Part shown: piece after piece, positions 1 to 9,587 of the stretch | Position numbering within the stretch: the first letter of the stretch is position 1 | Layout of the letters: every line of letters starts with the position of its first letter | Assembly: GCF_017308975.1 (NCBI RefSeq) | Contig: NZ_JADWPD010000032.1 | Coordinates: 1-64,000 of the forward strand | Reading direction: 5' to 3' | Source: Amycolatopsis sp. MtRt-6 | GTDB lineage: Bacteria; Actinomycetota; Actinomycetes; Mycobacteriales; Pseudonocardiaceae | DNA length: 64,000 bases | Translations under genes and position numbers: made by a program | The notes under the pieces: model-generated | What the model saw: only the letters and a program-made list of their open reading frames with translations | The model's database searches: none | What the model was told of the DNA's origin: nothing

Positions 1-219
1 CACCCCACCGCACCAAATCACCCGTGCGATACATCCGCCCCCCACCACCACCGAACGGATCAGCCACAAACCGCTCCGCAGTCAACCCCCCACGCCCCAC
101 ATAACCCCGCGCCAACCCCACCCCCGACACATACAACTCCCCCACCACACCCACCGGCACCCGCCGCAACACCCCATCCAGCACATACACACCACGCCCC
201 GCCAACGGACGGCCGAGGG
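1..219. repeat. Direct repeat copy 2 (A2 domain)
   Basis: Every base matches 4591-4809 by direct reading. The copies differ from base 220 onward, and the left edge cuts the repeat. It encodes the A7-A8 stretch of the second adenylation domain. The offset of 4590 is a multiple of three, so the frame is kept. Confidence 0.95.
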
Positions 220-3200
220 GAACGGGGAAGCCGGGATCGCCGTCCGACATCCGGTGCCGGGTGGTGAACACCGCGGCGTCACCGGCTCCGTAGCCGGTGA
301 CGAGGCCGACCTGCGGTGCCGCGGCCCGGAAGCTCCGGGCGGCCTCCTCCGGCACCGCCTCCGCGCCGACCCACAGTTCGGCGAGGCCGGCGAAGTCCTG
401 CGGGCGATCGCGAGCCCAGAGCCCGAACTGACCGGCCGTGGCCCACAGGCGGGTCACTCCGTGGTGCCGGACCAGCCCGCCGAGCCGGAGAGGATCCGAC
501 TCCCCGGCCGGGGCCAGCACGATCTCGCCCGCCTGCAGCAGCGGGACCCACACCTCGAACGCCAGTGTCTCCGATGCGTGCGGCGAGTGCACGAGCACCG
601 TGGGTTCGCCGTCGGACCAGCACGGGTCCGCCGCCAGCCGAAGCAGGTCCGCGTGGGTCGTGCCGACGGCTTCGGCGCTCCCGATCGTCCCGGGCGCGAA
701 GCCGATCCCGGCCAGCTGCTCCGGATGGACCGCCGGGAAACCGTTGGGGTCACCCTGCGGTACGAGGCTGTCGATCTCGTCCACGACCACGACGGTCGTG
801 ACGCCGCGATCCACGAACGGCCGGAAGACGTCGTGCCGCGCTGAGGCGCTGTCGGTCAGGACGACCGGCGGCGCGAACTCCTCGAGGACGGCACGGAGGT
901 GTTCCGGGGACGTCTCGGGCGGCAGGGACAGGTACGCCCCGCCGGACTTCACCACGGCGAGCAGGGACACGACGAGCTGCGGCGAGCGTTCCTGCACCAC
1001 CAGGACCGGGCTCTCGCTCCGCACCCGGGCGAAGGCCGGGTGCTTCGCCAGCCCGCCGGCCGACGTGTCGAGCTCGGCGTAGGTGAGGGCCTTGCCGTCG
1101 GATCGCACGGCAACGGCATCCGGCTTCTGCCCGGCGATCAGGCTGATCGCCGCACCCACCCCGCCGGCCCGCTGCGGTGCCCGCGGCCGGGGTCCCGTGC
1201 CGAGTGCCAGCAGGGCGGCGGCCTGCTCCGGCCCCGGCAGCGCCAGCCGGCCGACCGGTTCGGAGATCTTGCCCGCGATTTGGGCGAGGACCAGCCGGAA
1301 CAGGGAGAGCACCTGCTCCGCGAGCCCGTCGGCGATCACCCCCTGCCGGTAGTTCAGGCGCAGTTCGGTCTGCGGTCCCGGAGAAACCACCAGTTCGACG
1401 GGGTAACTGGTCGCGTCGTGCCCTTCGATGCCCACGAGGTCCAGTGACGGTGCTCCGCCGGTGCCGTCGTCCTGCCGATCGGCGGGAAAGCTCTGGTAGG
1501 CCAGCATCGTGTCGAACAACGTCCGATGGCCGGACAGCTCCTGAAGCCGGCTCAAGCTGACGTAGGGGAACTCCATGAGGCGGGCTTGTTCGTCCTGCAC
1601 GCTCGCGAGCACGTCGCCGACGCTGCGGGCCGGGTGGACGTCGACGCGCACCGGCAGCGTGTTGATGAACAGGCCGACCGTCTCCTCGATGCCCGGCAAG
1701 TCGGCCGGCCGGCCGGCCACCGTGGTGCCGAAGACGACGTCGTGCAGACCGGTGAGGTGACCGAGGAGGAGGGCCCAGGCGCCTTGGAAGAGCGAATTCA
1801 CCGTCACGCCCGCCGATCTGGCCGTTCCGGCGAGGGCGGTGGTCTCGTCCTCCGTCAGCGTCGTCTCGAGGTGCCTCATGGCCTTCTCGCCGGCGTGGCC
1901 GCTGCCTGCCACCACGGTGGGTTCCGCCAGCCCCGCCAGTGCCTCGCCCCAATCGTCGAGGGCGGCTTCCTGGTCCTGTCCGGACAACCACGCCAGGTAA
2001 TCCTCGTAGGGCCTGGCCGCCGGCAGCGCACATTCCCCGTCCCCGGCCTCGTACAGCGCCAGCAGATCACGGACCATCAGCTGGGAAGACCAGCCGTCGA
2101 AAGTCAGGTGGTGGCTGGTCAGCAGCAGCCGGTACTCGTCGTCGGTGCGCACCAGGACGACGCGCAGCAAGAGGTCGGCGTCGAGCCGGAAGCGGCGGCT
2201 CCGCTCGGCGAGGCAAAGAGCCGCGTACTCGGCCTCCAGGTTCGCCGCGGGCACCGACCGCAGGTCGCGGACCTCCCACGGCACCGGCTCCGCCGCGGCG
2301 ATCACCTGCACCGGTTCGCGGAGCCCGTCCCGGACGAACCGGGCCCGGAGAGCAGGGTGCCGCACCGTCAGCGCCCGCACCGCGGTTCGCATCCGCTCCG
2401 GGTCGAGAGCACCGCGGAGCCGGACACCGAGCTGGACGATGTAGACATCCTCACCGCGCTCGTCGTAGACGGAGTGGAACAACATCCCGGCCTGGAGGGG
2501 CGTGAGCGGGAAGACGTTCTCCAGAGCCGGGAAGCGCGACTCGACGACGGCTACTTCTTCCTGGGTGAGGTTCGCCAGCGGAAAATCCGACGGCCGGTGC
2601 CCACCGGAGACGTGGCGAGCGATGTCCGCCAGCGCCCGCGCCCAGTGCCCGGCGAGCCCGGTCACGTCGTCCCGGTCGAGCACCGCGGCGGGCCACGTCC
2701 AGGTCGTGACGAGCCGCGGGCCGTCGGCGGATTCCAGCGCCACGCAGCCGATTTCCAGCGTGTGGGCCAGCGGCTGGTCCGGCCCGAAGTCACCCTGGAG
2801 CACGCCGTTGGCCTCGCCGGCGGGTTGCCAGTCCACCTGCGCCGGTTCGGGGAACCGGCCGAGGTAGTTGAACGCGATCTGGGGTCGTCCGCCGGAGCGC
2901 AAAGTCTCCTGGGCCGGCCCCGCCAGATACCGCAGGATGCTGTACCCGATCCCGTGGTCGGGGATTTCGCCGAGGTGTTCTTTCATCCGGTTCAACGCTT
3001 TGCCCACGTCCGGCCCGCCGGTCGTCGTGGGATCACCCTCGACGTTCGCGGTGTCGAGCAGGACGGGATAAAGGGTCGTGAACCAGCCCACGGTGCGGGA
3101 AAGATCCGTGTCCGGGAAGATGTCCTCCCGTCCGTGACCCTCCACATCGACCAGCAGCGGGCCGTGCGCGCCGCGTTCGGCGAGCCAGCGGCCGGCAGCG

Positions 3201-5803
3201 AGGGTCAGTGCCCCGAGCAGAACGTCGTTGACGTGCCCGTGGATGGAGGCCGGCGCTTGGCCGAGGACGGCCGCGGTGACGTCTGCGGTCACCTCCGTGG
3301 TGAGGGTTTCCGCCGTGGCGGCGGTGTCGACCGCGGGGTCCAGCGGCCGTCGGCCGATCTCGGGCTGGGGCACCGCGGTGAGGGCCTGCCAGTAGGCCGC
3401 TTCGGCCGTCCTCGCCTCGTTGGCCGCCTCCTCCTGCACCTGGCGTGCCCAGTGGCGCAAGGAAGTGCCGACCGGTGGGAGGCCGGGTTTCCGGCCGGCG
3501 ACGACGGCTTCGTACGCGGCTCGGAGATCCGGCAGCAGAATCCGCCACGACACGCCGTCGATCGCCAAGTGGTGCACGACCAGCAGGAGCCTGCCGGGGG
3601 TTTCCCCGCTGTCGAACCACACCGCCTGCACCACGACCCCCGCCTCGGGATCGAGGCGGGTCCGAGCCGCGGCGAGGGCCGCCTCGAAAGCCGCGGACTG
3701 GGCACGCGGGGTTTGGTGCCTTGTCTCGGCGTGGACGAGGCAAGCCGCGGCGTCGATGTTGCCGGGTGCTTGGACCACGGCGCTCCAGGTCTTGTCCGCG
3801 TCATTTCGGATGACCTGCAGCCGCAGGGCGTCGTGGTGGTCGATCACCGCTTGCAGGGCGCCGGCCAGCGTCTCGGCCGACACGCCGGCCGGGACCTGGA
3901 TGACGATGGATTGGTAGAACTCGCGCAGGTCGTCAGTGCGTTCCGCGAGCCAGTTCATGATCGGTGTACGCGGGACGACGCCGAGGTTGTCCGTCCCTTC
4001 CCGGGCGGTCACGTCTTTCGCCTGGCCGGCGACCGCCGCCAAGCGGACGACCGTGCGCTGCCGGAAGATGTCCCGCGGCTTGATCGCGAGACCGGCCTGC
4101 CGCGCGGCGGAAATCAGCTTGATGGCCAGGATGCTGTCGCCGCCGAGGTCGAAGAAGTCGGCGTCGATGCCCACCGACTCCAATCCCAGCGCGTCGGCGT
4201 ACGCCGCGCACAACACCCGCTCATGGCGCGTACGCGGAGCACGTCCCGCCACGACGGCGGCACCCGGCACCGGCAAGGCACCACGATCGACCTTCCCGTT
4301 GGCCGTCAACGGAAACCGGTCGAGCACCGTGATCACCGCGGGCACCAGGTACTCCGGCAGTCCCGCCGACAACGCCCGTCGCAGCCCGTCGCCGTCGACG
4401 ACCGCACCGGGCTCCGCGGTCACATAGCCCAGCAACCGCCGGGCCCCCACCTCACCTTCGGCCACCACCACGGCCTGCGCCACGCCCGGGAGACCGCGCA
4501 GTGCCACCTCGACCTCACCGGGTTCGACGCGGAACCCGCGGATCTTCACCTGAGCATCCGCCCGCCCCACGAACTCCAGCACCCCACCAGCACCCCACCG
4601 CACCAAATCACCCGTGCGATACATCCGCCCCCCACCACCACCGAACGGATCAGCCACAAACCGCTCCGCAGTCAACCCCCCACGCCCCACATAACCCCGC
4701 GCCAACCCCACCCCCGACACATACAACTCCCCCACCACACCCACCGGCACCCGCCGCAACACCCCATCCAGCACATACACACCACGCCCCGCCAACGGAC
4801 GGCCGAGGGACACCGCCGCGGAGCCGAGCGGGTCGCTCATCGTGGCGCACACGGTCGTCTCGGTCGGGCCGTAGGCGTTGATGAGGCGACGGTTCCGGCC
4901 CCATTGCGCGGCCAGGTGAGCCGGGCATTCCTCGCCCGCCACGACGATCGTCGTGCCGGGCAGGTCCTCGGGCGCCATCGCCAGCAGCGCCGAAGGGGGC
5001 AGCGTGACGTGCGTGACGCCGAACTCCCCGATCACGCGGACGAGCTCTTCACCGGGGAGGATGCGCTCGCCGTCGGAGCAGACCAGTGTGGCCCCGGCCA
5101 GCAGGGTCACCCAGATTTCGGAGACCGAGGCGTCGAAGCCCAGTGAGGCGAACTGCAGGACCCGATCACCCGGTGCGAGATCGAAGCGGGCGGACTGCTC
5201 GCGGACCAGCGTTTCGATCCCGGCGTGCGACACTGCCACGCCCTTGGGCGCCCCGCTCGACCCGGATGTGTAGACGACGTAGGCCAGGTTGTCCGCGGAA
5301 AGGCTCTTTTCCGCCTGCCGAAGCCCGGCGTGACCGGCTCCGGGTTCGCGCCCCGCCGCGTCCGGGTCGAACTCGAACACCGGAGGGGCGTCGGTCGATT
5401 CCACGCCCAGGTCGGCGCTGTCGCTGACGACGAGCCGGGGCGCCGCGCCCTCGAGGACGGCCTTCAGGCGGTCCGGCGGGTAGGTGGGGTCGACCGGGAG
5501 GTAGCCACCGCCGGCCCGCATCACGGCGAGCATGGTGAGGACACTGTGCACCCGGTCCCGCAGCTTGATCGCGACCAGGCTCTCGGGTCCGATGCCGCGC
5601 GCCACCAGGCTGTCGGCGAGGCGACCGGCAAGCCGGTCCACCTCGGCGTAGGTGAGCCGGCCGGCCGGGCCGACGAGCGCCACCGCGTCCGGCTGGGATT
5701 CGACGACGAGGGCGAACAACTCGGGGATCGTCCGCCGCGCGGAGAGGTCGTCGCCGTGGCCGAGGTGCACGAGGGACTGCCGGGTCTCAAGAGCATGAGA
5801 CAT
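1..5803 (-). CDS. NRPS, modules A-PCP-E and C-A (3' end beyond left edge)
   Basis: Partial multimodular peptide synthetase; 1934 codons are visible and the C-terminus is outside the window. I chose ATG 5803 because an adenylation domain begins directly after it. Order: A1 (about 20-500; TSGSSGAPKG near residue 183, NAYGPTE, NGKVDR), PCP (LGGDS, Ser557), epimerization domain (HHLAIDGVSW near 742, EGHGRE, NYLGRF), a C domain of the type that accepts D-residues (PLTPLQAGMLFH, HHLTFDGWS near 1230), then A2. Aligned by eye to GrsA-PheA, A1 reads D-A-S-T-V-A-A-V-C plus Lys, an aromatic (Tyr/Phe) type code, so a D-aromatic residue is predicted. A2 is degenerate: the nucleotide-binding TSGTTGxPKG is replaced by APGTIGSAEAV and NxYGPTE by TGYGAGDAAVF. 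There is no initiating C domain, so this may start the assembly line. The last gene of a leftward operon. Confidence 0.95.
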   Translation of the reverse strand, partial: MSHALETRQSLVHLGHGDDLSARRTIPELFALVVESQPDAVALVGPAGRLTYAEVDRLAGRLADSLVARGIGPESLVAIKLRDRVHSVLTMLAVMRAGGGYLPVDPTYPPDRLKAVLEGAAPRLVVSDSADLGVESTDAPPVFEFDPDAAGREPGAGHAGLRQAEKSLSADNLAYVVYTSGSSGAPKGVAVSHAGIETLVREQSARFDLAPGDRVLQFASLGFDASVSEIWVTLLAGATLVCSDGERILPGEELVRVIGEFGVTHVTLPPSALLAMAPEDLPGTTIVVAGEECPAHLAAQWGRNRRLINAYGPTETTVCATMSDPLGSAAVSLGRPLAGRGVYVLDGVLRRVPVGVVGELYVSGVGLARGYVGRGGLTAERFVADPFGGGGGRMYRTGDLVRWGAGGVLEFVGRADAQVKIRGFRVEPGEVEVALRGLPGVAQAVVVAEGEVGARRLLGYVTAEPGAVVDGDGLRRALSAGLPEYLVPAVITVLDRFPLTANGKVDRGALPVPGAAVVAGRAPRTRHERVLCAAYADALGLESVGIDADFFDLGGDSILAIKLISAARQAGLAIKPRDIFRQRTVVRLAAVAGQAKDVTAREGTDNLGVVPRTPIMNWLAERTDDLREFYQSIVIQVPAGVSAETLAGALQAVIDHHDALRLQVIRNDADKTWSAVVQAPGNIDAAACLVHAETRHQTPRAQSAAFEAALAAARTRLDPEAGVVVQAVWFDSGETPGRLLLVVHHLAIDGVSWRILLPDLRAAYEAVVAGRKPGLPPVGTSLRHWARQVQEEAANEARTAEAAYWQALTAVPQPEIGRRPLDPAVDTAATAETLTTEVTADVTAAVLGQAPASIHGHVNDVLLGALTLAAGRWLAERGAHGPLLVDVEGHGREDIFPDTDLSRTVGWFTTLYPVLLDTANVEGDPTTTGGPDVGKALNRMKEHLGEIPDHGIGYSILRYLAGPAQETLRSGGRPQIAFNYLGRFPEPAQVDWQPAGEANGVLQGDFGPDQPLAHTLEIGCVALESADGPRLVTTWTWPAAVLDRDDVTGLAGHWARALADIARHVSGGHRPSDFPLANLTQEEVAVVESRFPALENVFPLTPLQAGMLFHSVYDERGEDVYIVQLGVRLRGALDPERMRTAVRALTVRHPALRARFVRDGLREPVQVIAAAEPVPWEVRDLRSVPAANLEAEYAALCLAERSRRFRLDADLLLRVVLVRTDDEYRLLLTSHHLTFDGWSSQLMVRDLLALYEAGDGECALPAARPYEDYLAWLSGQDQEAALDDWGEALAGLAEPTVVAGSGHAGEKAMRHLETTLTEDETTALAGTARSAGVTVNSLFQGAWALLLGHLTGLHDVVFGTTVAGRPADLPGIEETVGLFINTLPVRVDVHPARSVGDVLASVQDEQARLMEFPYVSLSRLQELSGHRTLFDTMLAYQSFPADRQDDGTGGAPSLDLVGIEGHDATSYPVELVVSPGPQTELRLNYRQGVIADGLAEQVLSLFRLVLAQIAGKISEPVGRLALPGPEQAAALLALGTGPRPRAPQRAGGVGAAISLIAGQKPDAVAVRSDGKALTYAELDTSAGGLAKHPAFARVRSESPVLVVQERSPQLVVSLLAVVKSGGAYLSLPPETSPEHLRAVLEEFAPPVVLTDSASARHDVFRPFVDRGVTTVVVVDEIDSLVPQGDPNGFPAVHPEQLAGIGFAPGTIGSAEAVGTTHADLLRLAADPCWSDGEPTVLVHSPHASETLAFEVWVPLLQAGEIVLAPAGESDPLRLGGLVRHHGVTRLWATAGQFGLWARDRPQDFAGLAELWVGAEAVPEEAARSFRAAAPQVGLVTGYGAGDAAVFTTRHRMSDGDPGFPVPLGRPLAGRGVYVLDGVLRRVPVGVVGELYVSGVGLARGYVGRGGLTAERFVADPFGGGGGRMYRTGDLVRWG
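4591..4809. repeat. Direct repeat copy 1 (A1 domain)
   Basis: Identical to 1-219. On the coding strand this block uses G-ending and GGG/GTT-rich codons, unlike the C-ending codons on either side. The odd usage continues to about 4545. That points to copying by recombination rather than ordinary divergence. Confidence 0.95.
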
Positions 5804-5943
5804 GGTCGAAAGCTCCAATCAACCAACCGGGGAGTGACGCGTGGCGGGCGGCAATTCCCGTCATCGAATACGCTTGAAGTTCGGACACCGTGCTGGTCTC
5901 AGCTGACCGGGAGGGGCACCTGGCGGGGCGGGTATCCGCACCT

Positions 5944-8151
5944 TCACGTGATCCCCTCCTTGCGCAGCCCGTCGATGATGGTCGCGGCCCGCAGCGAGAG
6001 CAGGCTGAAGGACCCGGCGTCCCCGATCCCGTGGCTCGACTCGCACAAGCCGTTGAGGAACAGCGGCGGTGTGCTCTCCGCCAGCGGCCGCAGCCGGTAG
6101 TCCGGCTCGACGACGAGGTAACCGTCGGCGTCGAACTGGAACCGGCCGGCCACGCCGTCGAGCACCGCGGGAGACGGTTCCTGGTCCGGATGCGGTCCGA
6201 GGTCGCGGAATCCGGTCGCCAGCACGACCAGGTCGGCCCGGTCGGTGACCACCTCGTGGTTGTGCACTTCCTCCACCTCGAGCCGCACACTCGTGCCTTC
6301 GACCTGCGCGGCGCGGACTTCGCGGTTGCCGAGCACGAAGACGCGCTGGTCGCCGTCGAGACGTTGCTCGTAGATCAGCACGTACAGCTCGTGCAGGACG
6401 TCGGCGTCGACCGAGGAGTAGTTGGTCCGCCGCATGTACGCGTCGAGGATGTCCTTGCTCGGCCGGCTCGACCGGTAGTAGTAGTCGGTGAAGCCGGGGA
6501 AGAACCCTTCCTCGCTGAACGGGCTGGTGTCCTTGAGCGGCAGCCCGAAACCGCGGACGTAGTCGACGATCCGGGCCTGCGGGAACCGGACCGCCAGGTC
6601 GAGGACGATTTCGACCGCGCTCTGGCTGCCGCCGATGACGGCGATCGACCGGGGCGGGCGCTCGGCCAGCGCCCGGACGGCCGGCAGGTACCGGGTCAGG
6701 TGCACGACCCGGGGCGAGTCGATCGTGTCGAACGGCTTGGGGACGAACGGCGTCCGGCCGGTACCCAGCACCAGCGACCGGCCGTACCGGCGGACACCGT
6801 CCGATCCGGTCACCGCGTACGCCGGCGCGCCGTCCACCTCGGCGATCGCGATGCCGGTCACCCGCACACCCAGCTCGACCTGGTCGCGGAACTGGTCCGC
6901 CGCCCACCGGATGTAGTGCGCGTATTCCTTGCGCAACGGGAATTCCATGGGCAGGTTCAGGTGCTCGACCAACCGGCCTTGCTCGAACAGGTAATTGACG
7001 AAGCTGTAGTGGCTACGGGGGTTGCGCAGCGTGACCAGGTCGCGGCTGGGGTGGTTCTGCATGTTGGAGCCGTCCAGCAGCATGGCGCCCTGCCACACCG
7101 GGTCCGTCTCGGCTTCCAGGAACACCGCCGACGTCTGCGGCGATTCCTCCTGCAGCGCGATGGCCAGCGACAGGTTCGCCGGCCCGAACCCGACGCCGAT
7201 CACGTCGACGCAGCCGGACGCCGATCCCCCGGCCGCGCGCGAGGCCGGCGCCGCGCGTTCCGGACCGCGCGGCTGTTCGTCACCGCGGCCCGCCCGATCC
7301 CGCGGCGCCGGCGCCGGGGTGTGCCCGGGCACGCCGAGCCGGCCCGGATCCGCCTGCAGCTCCCGGTAGCTGCCCAGCCAGGTTTCGACCGCGCCGGCCA
7401 GGCCCGCGGCCGAGATCAACGCCTCCTCCCGGTCCCAGTCCACGTGCGCGCGGGGCTGGATCCCGGTGCTGCCCAGCACCTTGCGGTAGAACGGGTCGTC
7501 GGCCCGTCGCACGTCGCTCATCAACGCGCCCACCTCGGGCGAACACAGCTGCAGCCCGGGCCGGGGCGACCAGCTCTCCAGACCCGCCTGCTCCGGGAGC
7601 CCGACCGCCGCCATCAGCGCGGCGGTCAGGCCGGCGGGGTCGGCCCGCAGGTCATCGGAGTCGAGCAGCACGTACGGGATGCCCCGCTCGCGGCACCGCG
7701 CCACCTGCTCGGCCAACGACGGCCACCCGCTCTCGAAGGGCGGGAACGTCGACGCCTCCGACAGCTCGCGCACGATGCGCAGCCGCGAGGTGGTGGACAG
7801 CCGGGGATCGGACATCACGAAGATCAGCGGCGCGGTGGCCGTTCCGGCCAGCTCGTCGAACTGATCGGTGGCCAGCTGGAAGCTCATCTCCTTGACGAGC
7901 AGGCCGCTGCCGCGGGGCACGTCGGCCAGCCGGACACGATCCCCCGTGGCCACCTCCATCGGGTTGCCCAGGCAGGCGGCGACCGATTCGGCGCCCTGGC
8001 CGCCCCAGTAGCACGCCTCGAACGGTTCGTGGCAGTGGTGGGTGATCAGCTCGTGCTGCCACAGCAACCGCGCCACCACCGTCGAGCCGGTCCGGGGCGG
8101 TGAGATGAGCACCAGCCGGTGCCGGTACGCCTCGACCAGGTCGGTATCCAT
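5944..8151 (-). CDS. Sulfotransferase-like / amino acid N-hydroxylase fusion
   Basis: 735 residues with two domains. The N-terminal domain (about 1-270) looks like a PAPS-type sulfotransferase: SPPRTGST at 17-24 is the 5'-phosphosulfate loop and FVMSDPRLSTTSRL fits the 3'-phosphate motif. A Pro/Arg/Gly-rich linker (about 275-315) leads to a flavin monooxygenase of the lysine/ornithine N-hydroxylase (IucD/SidA/KtzI) family: FAD motif GVGFGPANLS near 319, substrate-site DLVTLRNPRSHYSFVNYL, NADPH motif GGSQSA near 504, and ATGF near the end. ATG 8151 has AGGGAG upstream and lies 14 bases after the previous stop. Such hydroxylases act on the side-chain amine of Orn or Lys. With a diaminobutyrate aminotransferase gene nearby, Dab is a candidate substrate; sulfation of the N-hydroxyl is inference. 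Confidence 0.88.
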   Translation of the reverse strand: MDTDLVEAYRHRLVLISPPRTGSTVVARLLWQHELITHHCHEPFEACYWGGQGAESVAACLGNPMEVATGDRVRLADVPRGSGLLVKEMSFQLATDQFDELAGTATAPLIFVMSDPRLSTTSRLRIVRELSEASTFPPFESGWPSLAEQVARCRERGIPYVLLDSDDLRADPAGLTAALMAAVGLPEQAGLESWSPRPGLQLCSPEVGALMSDVRRADDPFYRKVLGSTGIQPRAHVDWDREEALISAAGLAGAVETWLGSYRELQADPGRLGVPGHTPAPAPRDRAGRGDEQPRGPERAAPASRAAGGSASGCVDVIGVGFGPANLSLAIALQEESPQTSAVFLEAETDPVWQGAMLLDGSNMQNHPSRDLVTLRNPRSHYSFVNYLFEQGRLVEHLNLPMEFPLRKEYAHYIRWAADQFRDQVELGVRVTGIAIAEVDGAPAYAVTGSDGVRRYGRSLVLGTGRTPFVPKPFDTIDSPRVVHLTRYLPAVRALAERPPRSIAVIGGSQSAVEIVLDLAVRFPQARIVDYVRGFGLPLKDTSPFSEEGFFPGFTDYYYRSSRPSKDILDAYMRRTNYSSVDADVLHELYVLIYEQRLDGDQRVFVLGNREVRAAQVEGTSVRLEVEEVHNHEVVTDRADLVVLATGFRDLGPHPDQEPSPAVLDGVAGRFQFDADGYLVVEPDYRLRPLAESTPPLFLNGLCESSHGIGDAGSFSLLSLRAATIIDGLRKEGIT

Positions 8152-8165
8152 GCTGTACGGCTCCC

Positions 8166-9527
8166 TTACTCGGCTCGGTCGGCGGCGGGTTCGGCCGGGC
8201 CGGGCACGCCGCTCCCGGTCAGCGCCTGGTCCAGGTCCTCGATGAGGTCGTCGGCGTGCTCGAGGCCGACGCTCAACCGGATCATGTCGGGCGGTACGGG
8301 GTCGTCCCCCGCGATCTGCTGGTGCGTGCCGATCGCGGGGATGGTCGCGGTGCTCTTCACCTGCCCGAGGTTGTTCGCCCGCCAGAAGAGCCGCAGCCGG
8401 TCCAGCACCCCGTGCGCGGCGGGCACGCCACCGGCCGGCCGGAACCCGAGCAGGAAACCGAACCGGTTGACCGCTTCGCGCCCGGGGCCGTCGCTGTCGA
8501 CCAGCCACATGTCGCGCCGGGCGAGGTGGTGGGTGCGGTGGCTCGGCAGGCCCGGGTAGAAGACCTCGACGACGTCGCCGCGGCCGGCCAGGTGCTCGGC
8601 CACGCGCAGCGCACTCGCGGACATCGCGTCCACCCGCGAGCGCAGTTCGCGGATGTCGGCCAGCAACGTCCAGGCGTTGAACGGACTGAGCACACTGCCC
8701 ATGTCGCGCATCGGGCCGCGGCGGAGGTACCCGGCGAAGTCCGCGGCCAGCTCCGCGGGCTGGCGGCGGAGATCGAGGTCGTGCCGGGCGATCACCGCAC
8801 CACCCATGCTCCGGCCGCTGGCTCCGGCGGCCTTGGTGAGCGAGTGGACGACGATGTCGGCACCGAGGGCGAGCGGGCGCATCAACGCGGGCGTGGCCAG
8901 GGTCGCGTCGATGATCAGCGGGATCCGCGCCCGGCGGGCGAGCGCGGCCAGCGGGGGGATGTCGACGAGCTGGACCGTCGGGTTGGACGGCGATTCCGCG
9001 TAGAGGAACCGGGTGTCCTCGTCGATCCGCCGCTCCCAGTCAGCCACCGACAGCGGGTCCTCGACCCACCGGACGCCGACACCGCGTTCCTCGCCGTACC
9101 GCTTGTCGAAGACCATGACGGTCGACCCGTAGCACGCGGGTGAGGCGACGATGTTGGGCCGGGCACCGACCGCCGAGCTGAGGAACGGCATGGTGGCCAG
9201 GGTGATCGCGGCCATCCCGGTCGTGGTGACCGCGGCGCTCACCTCGGCGTCGACCTGGTAGCCCTCCAGCGCGGCGACGGTGTCCTCGAGGTAGCCGACC
9301 GTCGGGTTGCCGCGCCGGGCGTACACCCAGCCTTCCCGCTCGCCCGCGGCGGTGGCGCGCATCGTCTCCGCCGAGCCGAAGTGCTGCGCGGTCGCGAGGT
9401 ACGCCGGCTCGCTGAGCGAACCGAGGTGGCGCGCCGCTTCTTCGTGGTCGTAGGAACCACGCACGGCCAAAGTCACGAAACGGGCGCCCTTCACCGCGGG
9501 AACCCGCTGTTCGCCCCGGCTCGGCAC
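8166..9527 (-). CDS. PLP-dependent Cys/Met metabolism family enzyme (cystathionine gamma-synthase fold)
   Basis: About 453 residues. YARRGNPTVGYLE, the phosphate-binding TTTGMAAITLA stretch, the DATLATPALMRPLALGAD region and SLTKAAGASGRSMGG (the Schiff-base Lys in SxTK) identify the cystathionine gamma-synthase/O-acetylhomoserine sulfhydrylase fold. These enzymes do gamma- or beta-replacement or elimination on activated homoserine or cysteine. Between an A-PCP gene and an N-hydroxylase gene in one operon, it more likely builds a nonproteinogenic amino acid than serves primary metabolism; the nucleophile cannot be read. The GTG at 9527 has no close ribosome site. A downstream GTG just before KGARFVTLAVRG fits family N-termini better. 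Confidence 0.85.
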   Translation of the reverse strand: MPSRGEQRVPAVKGARFVTLAVRGSYDHEEAARHLGSLSEPAYLATAQHFGSAETMRATAAGEREGWVYARRGNPTVGYLEDTVAALEGYQVDAEVSAAVTTTGMAAITLATMPFLSSAVGARPNIVASPACYGSTVMVFDKRYGEERGVGVRWVEDPLSVADWERRIDEDTRFLYAESPSNPTVQLVDIPPLAALARRARIPLIIDATLATPALMRPLALGADIVVHSLTKAAGASGRSMGGAVIARHDLDLRRQPAELAADFAGYLRRGPMRDMGSVLSPFNAWTLLADIRELRSRVDAMSASALRVAEHLAGRGDVVEVFYPGLPSHRTHHLARRDMWLVDSDGPGREAVNRFGFLLGFRPAGGVPAAHGVLDRLRLFWRANNLGQVKSTATIPAIGTHQQIAGDDPVPPDMIRLSVGLEHADDLIEDLDQALTGSGVPGPAEPAADRAE

Positions 9528-9587
9528 GCAGGCACGAGTCGTCCCCCCTCTGCTGTGCTGTCATCCATTCCGCTGGTGCGGGATGCG

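Noticed and set aside
1526..5146. A 1206-codon open frame on the + strand
   Set aside because: It is antisense to the NRPS, in high-GC DNA where the opposite strand stays open; its translation is Arg/Gly/His-rich with no domain, while the minus strand shows complete PCP-E-C motifs.
5890..8103. A 737-codon + strand frame over the sulfotransferase/N-hydroxylase gene
   Set aside because: Same shadow effect; the minus strand carries intact FAD and NADPH motifs.
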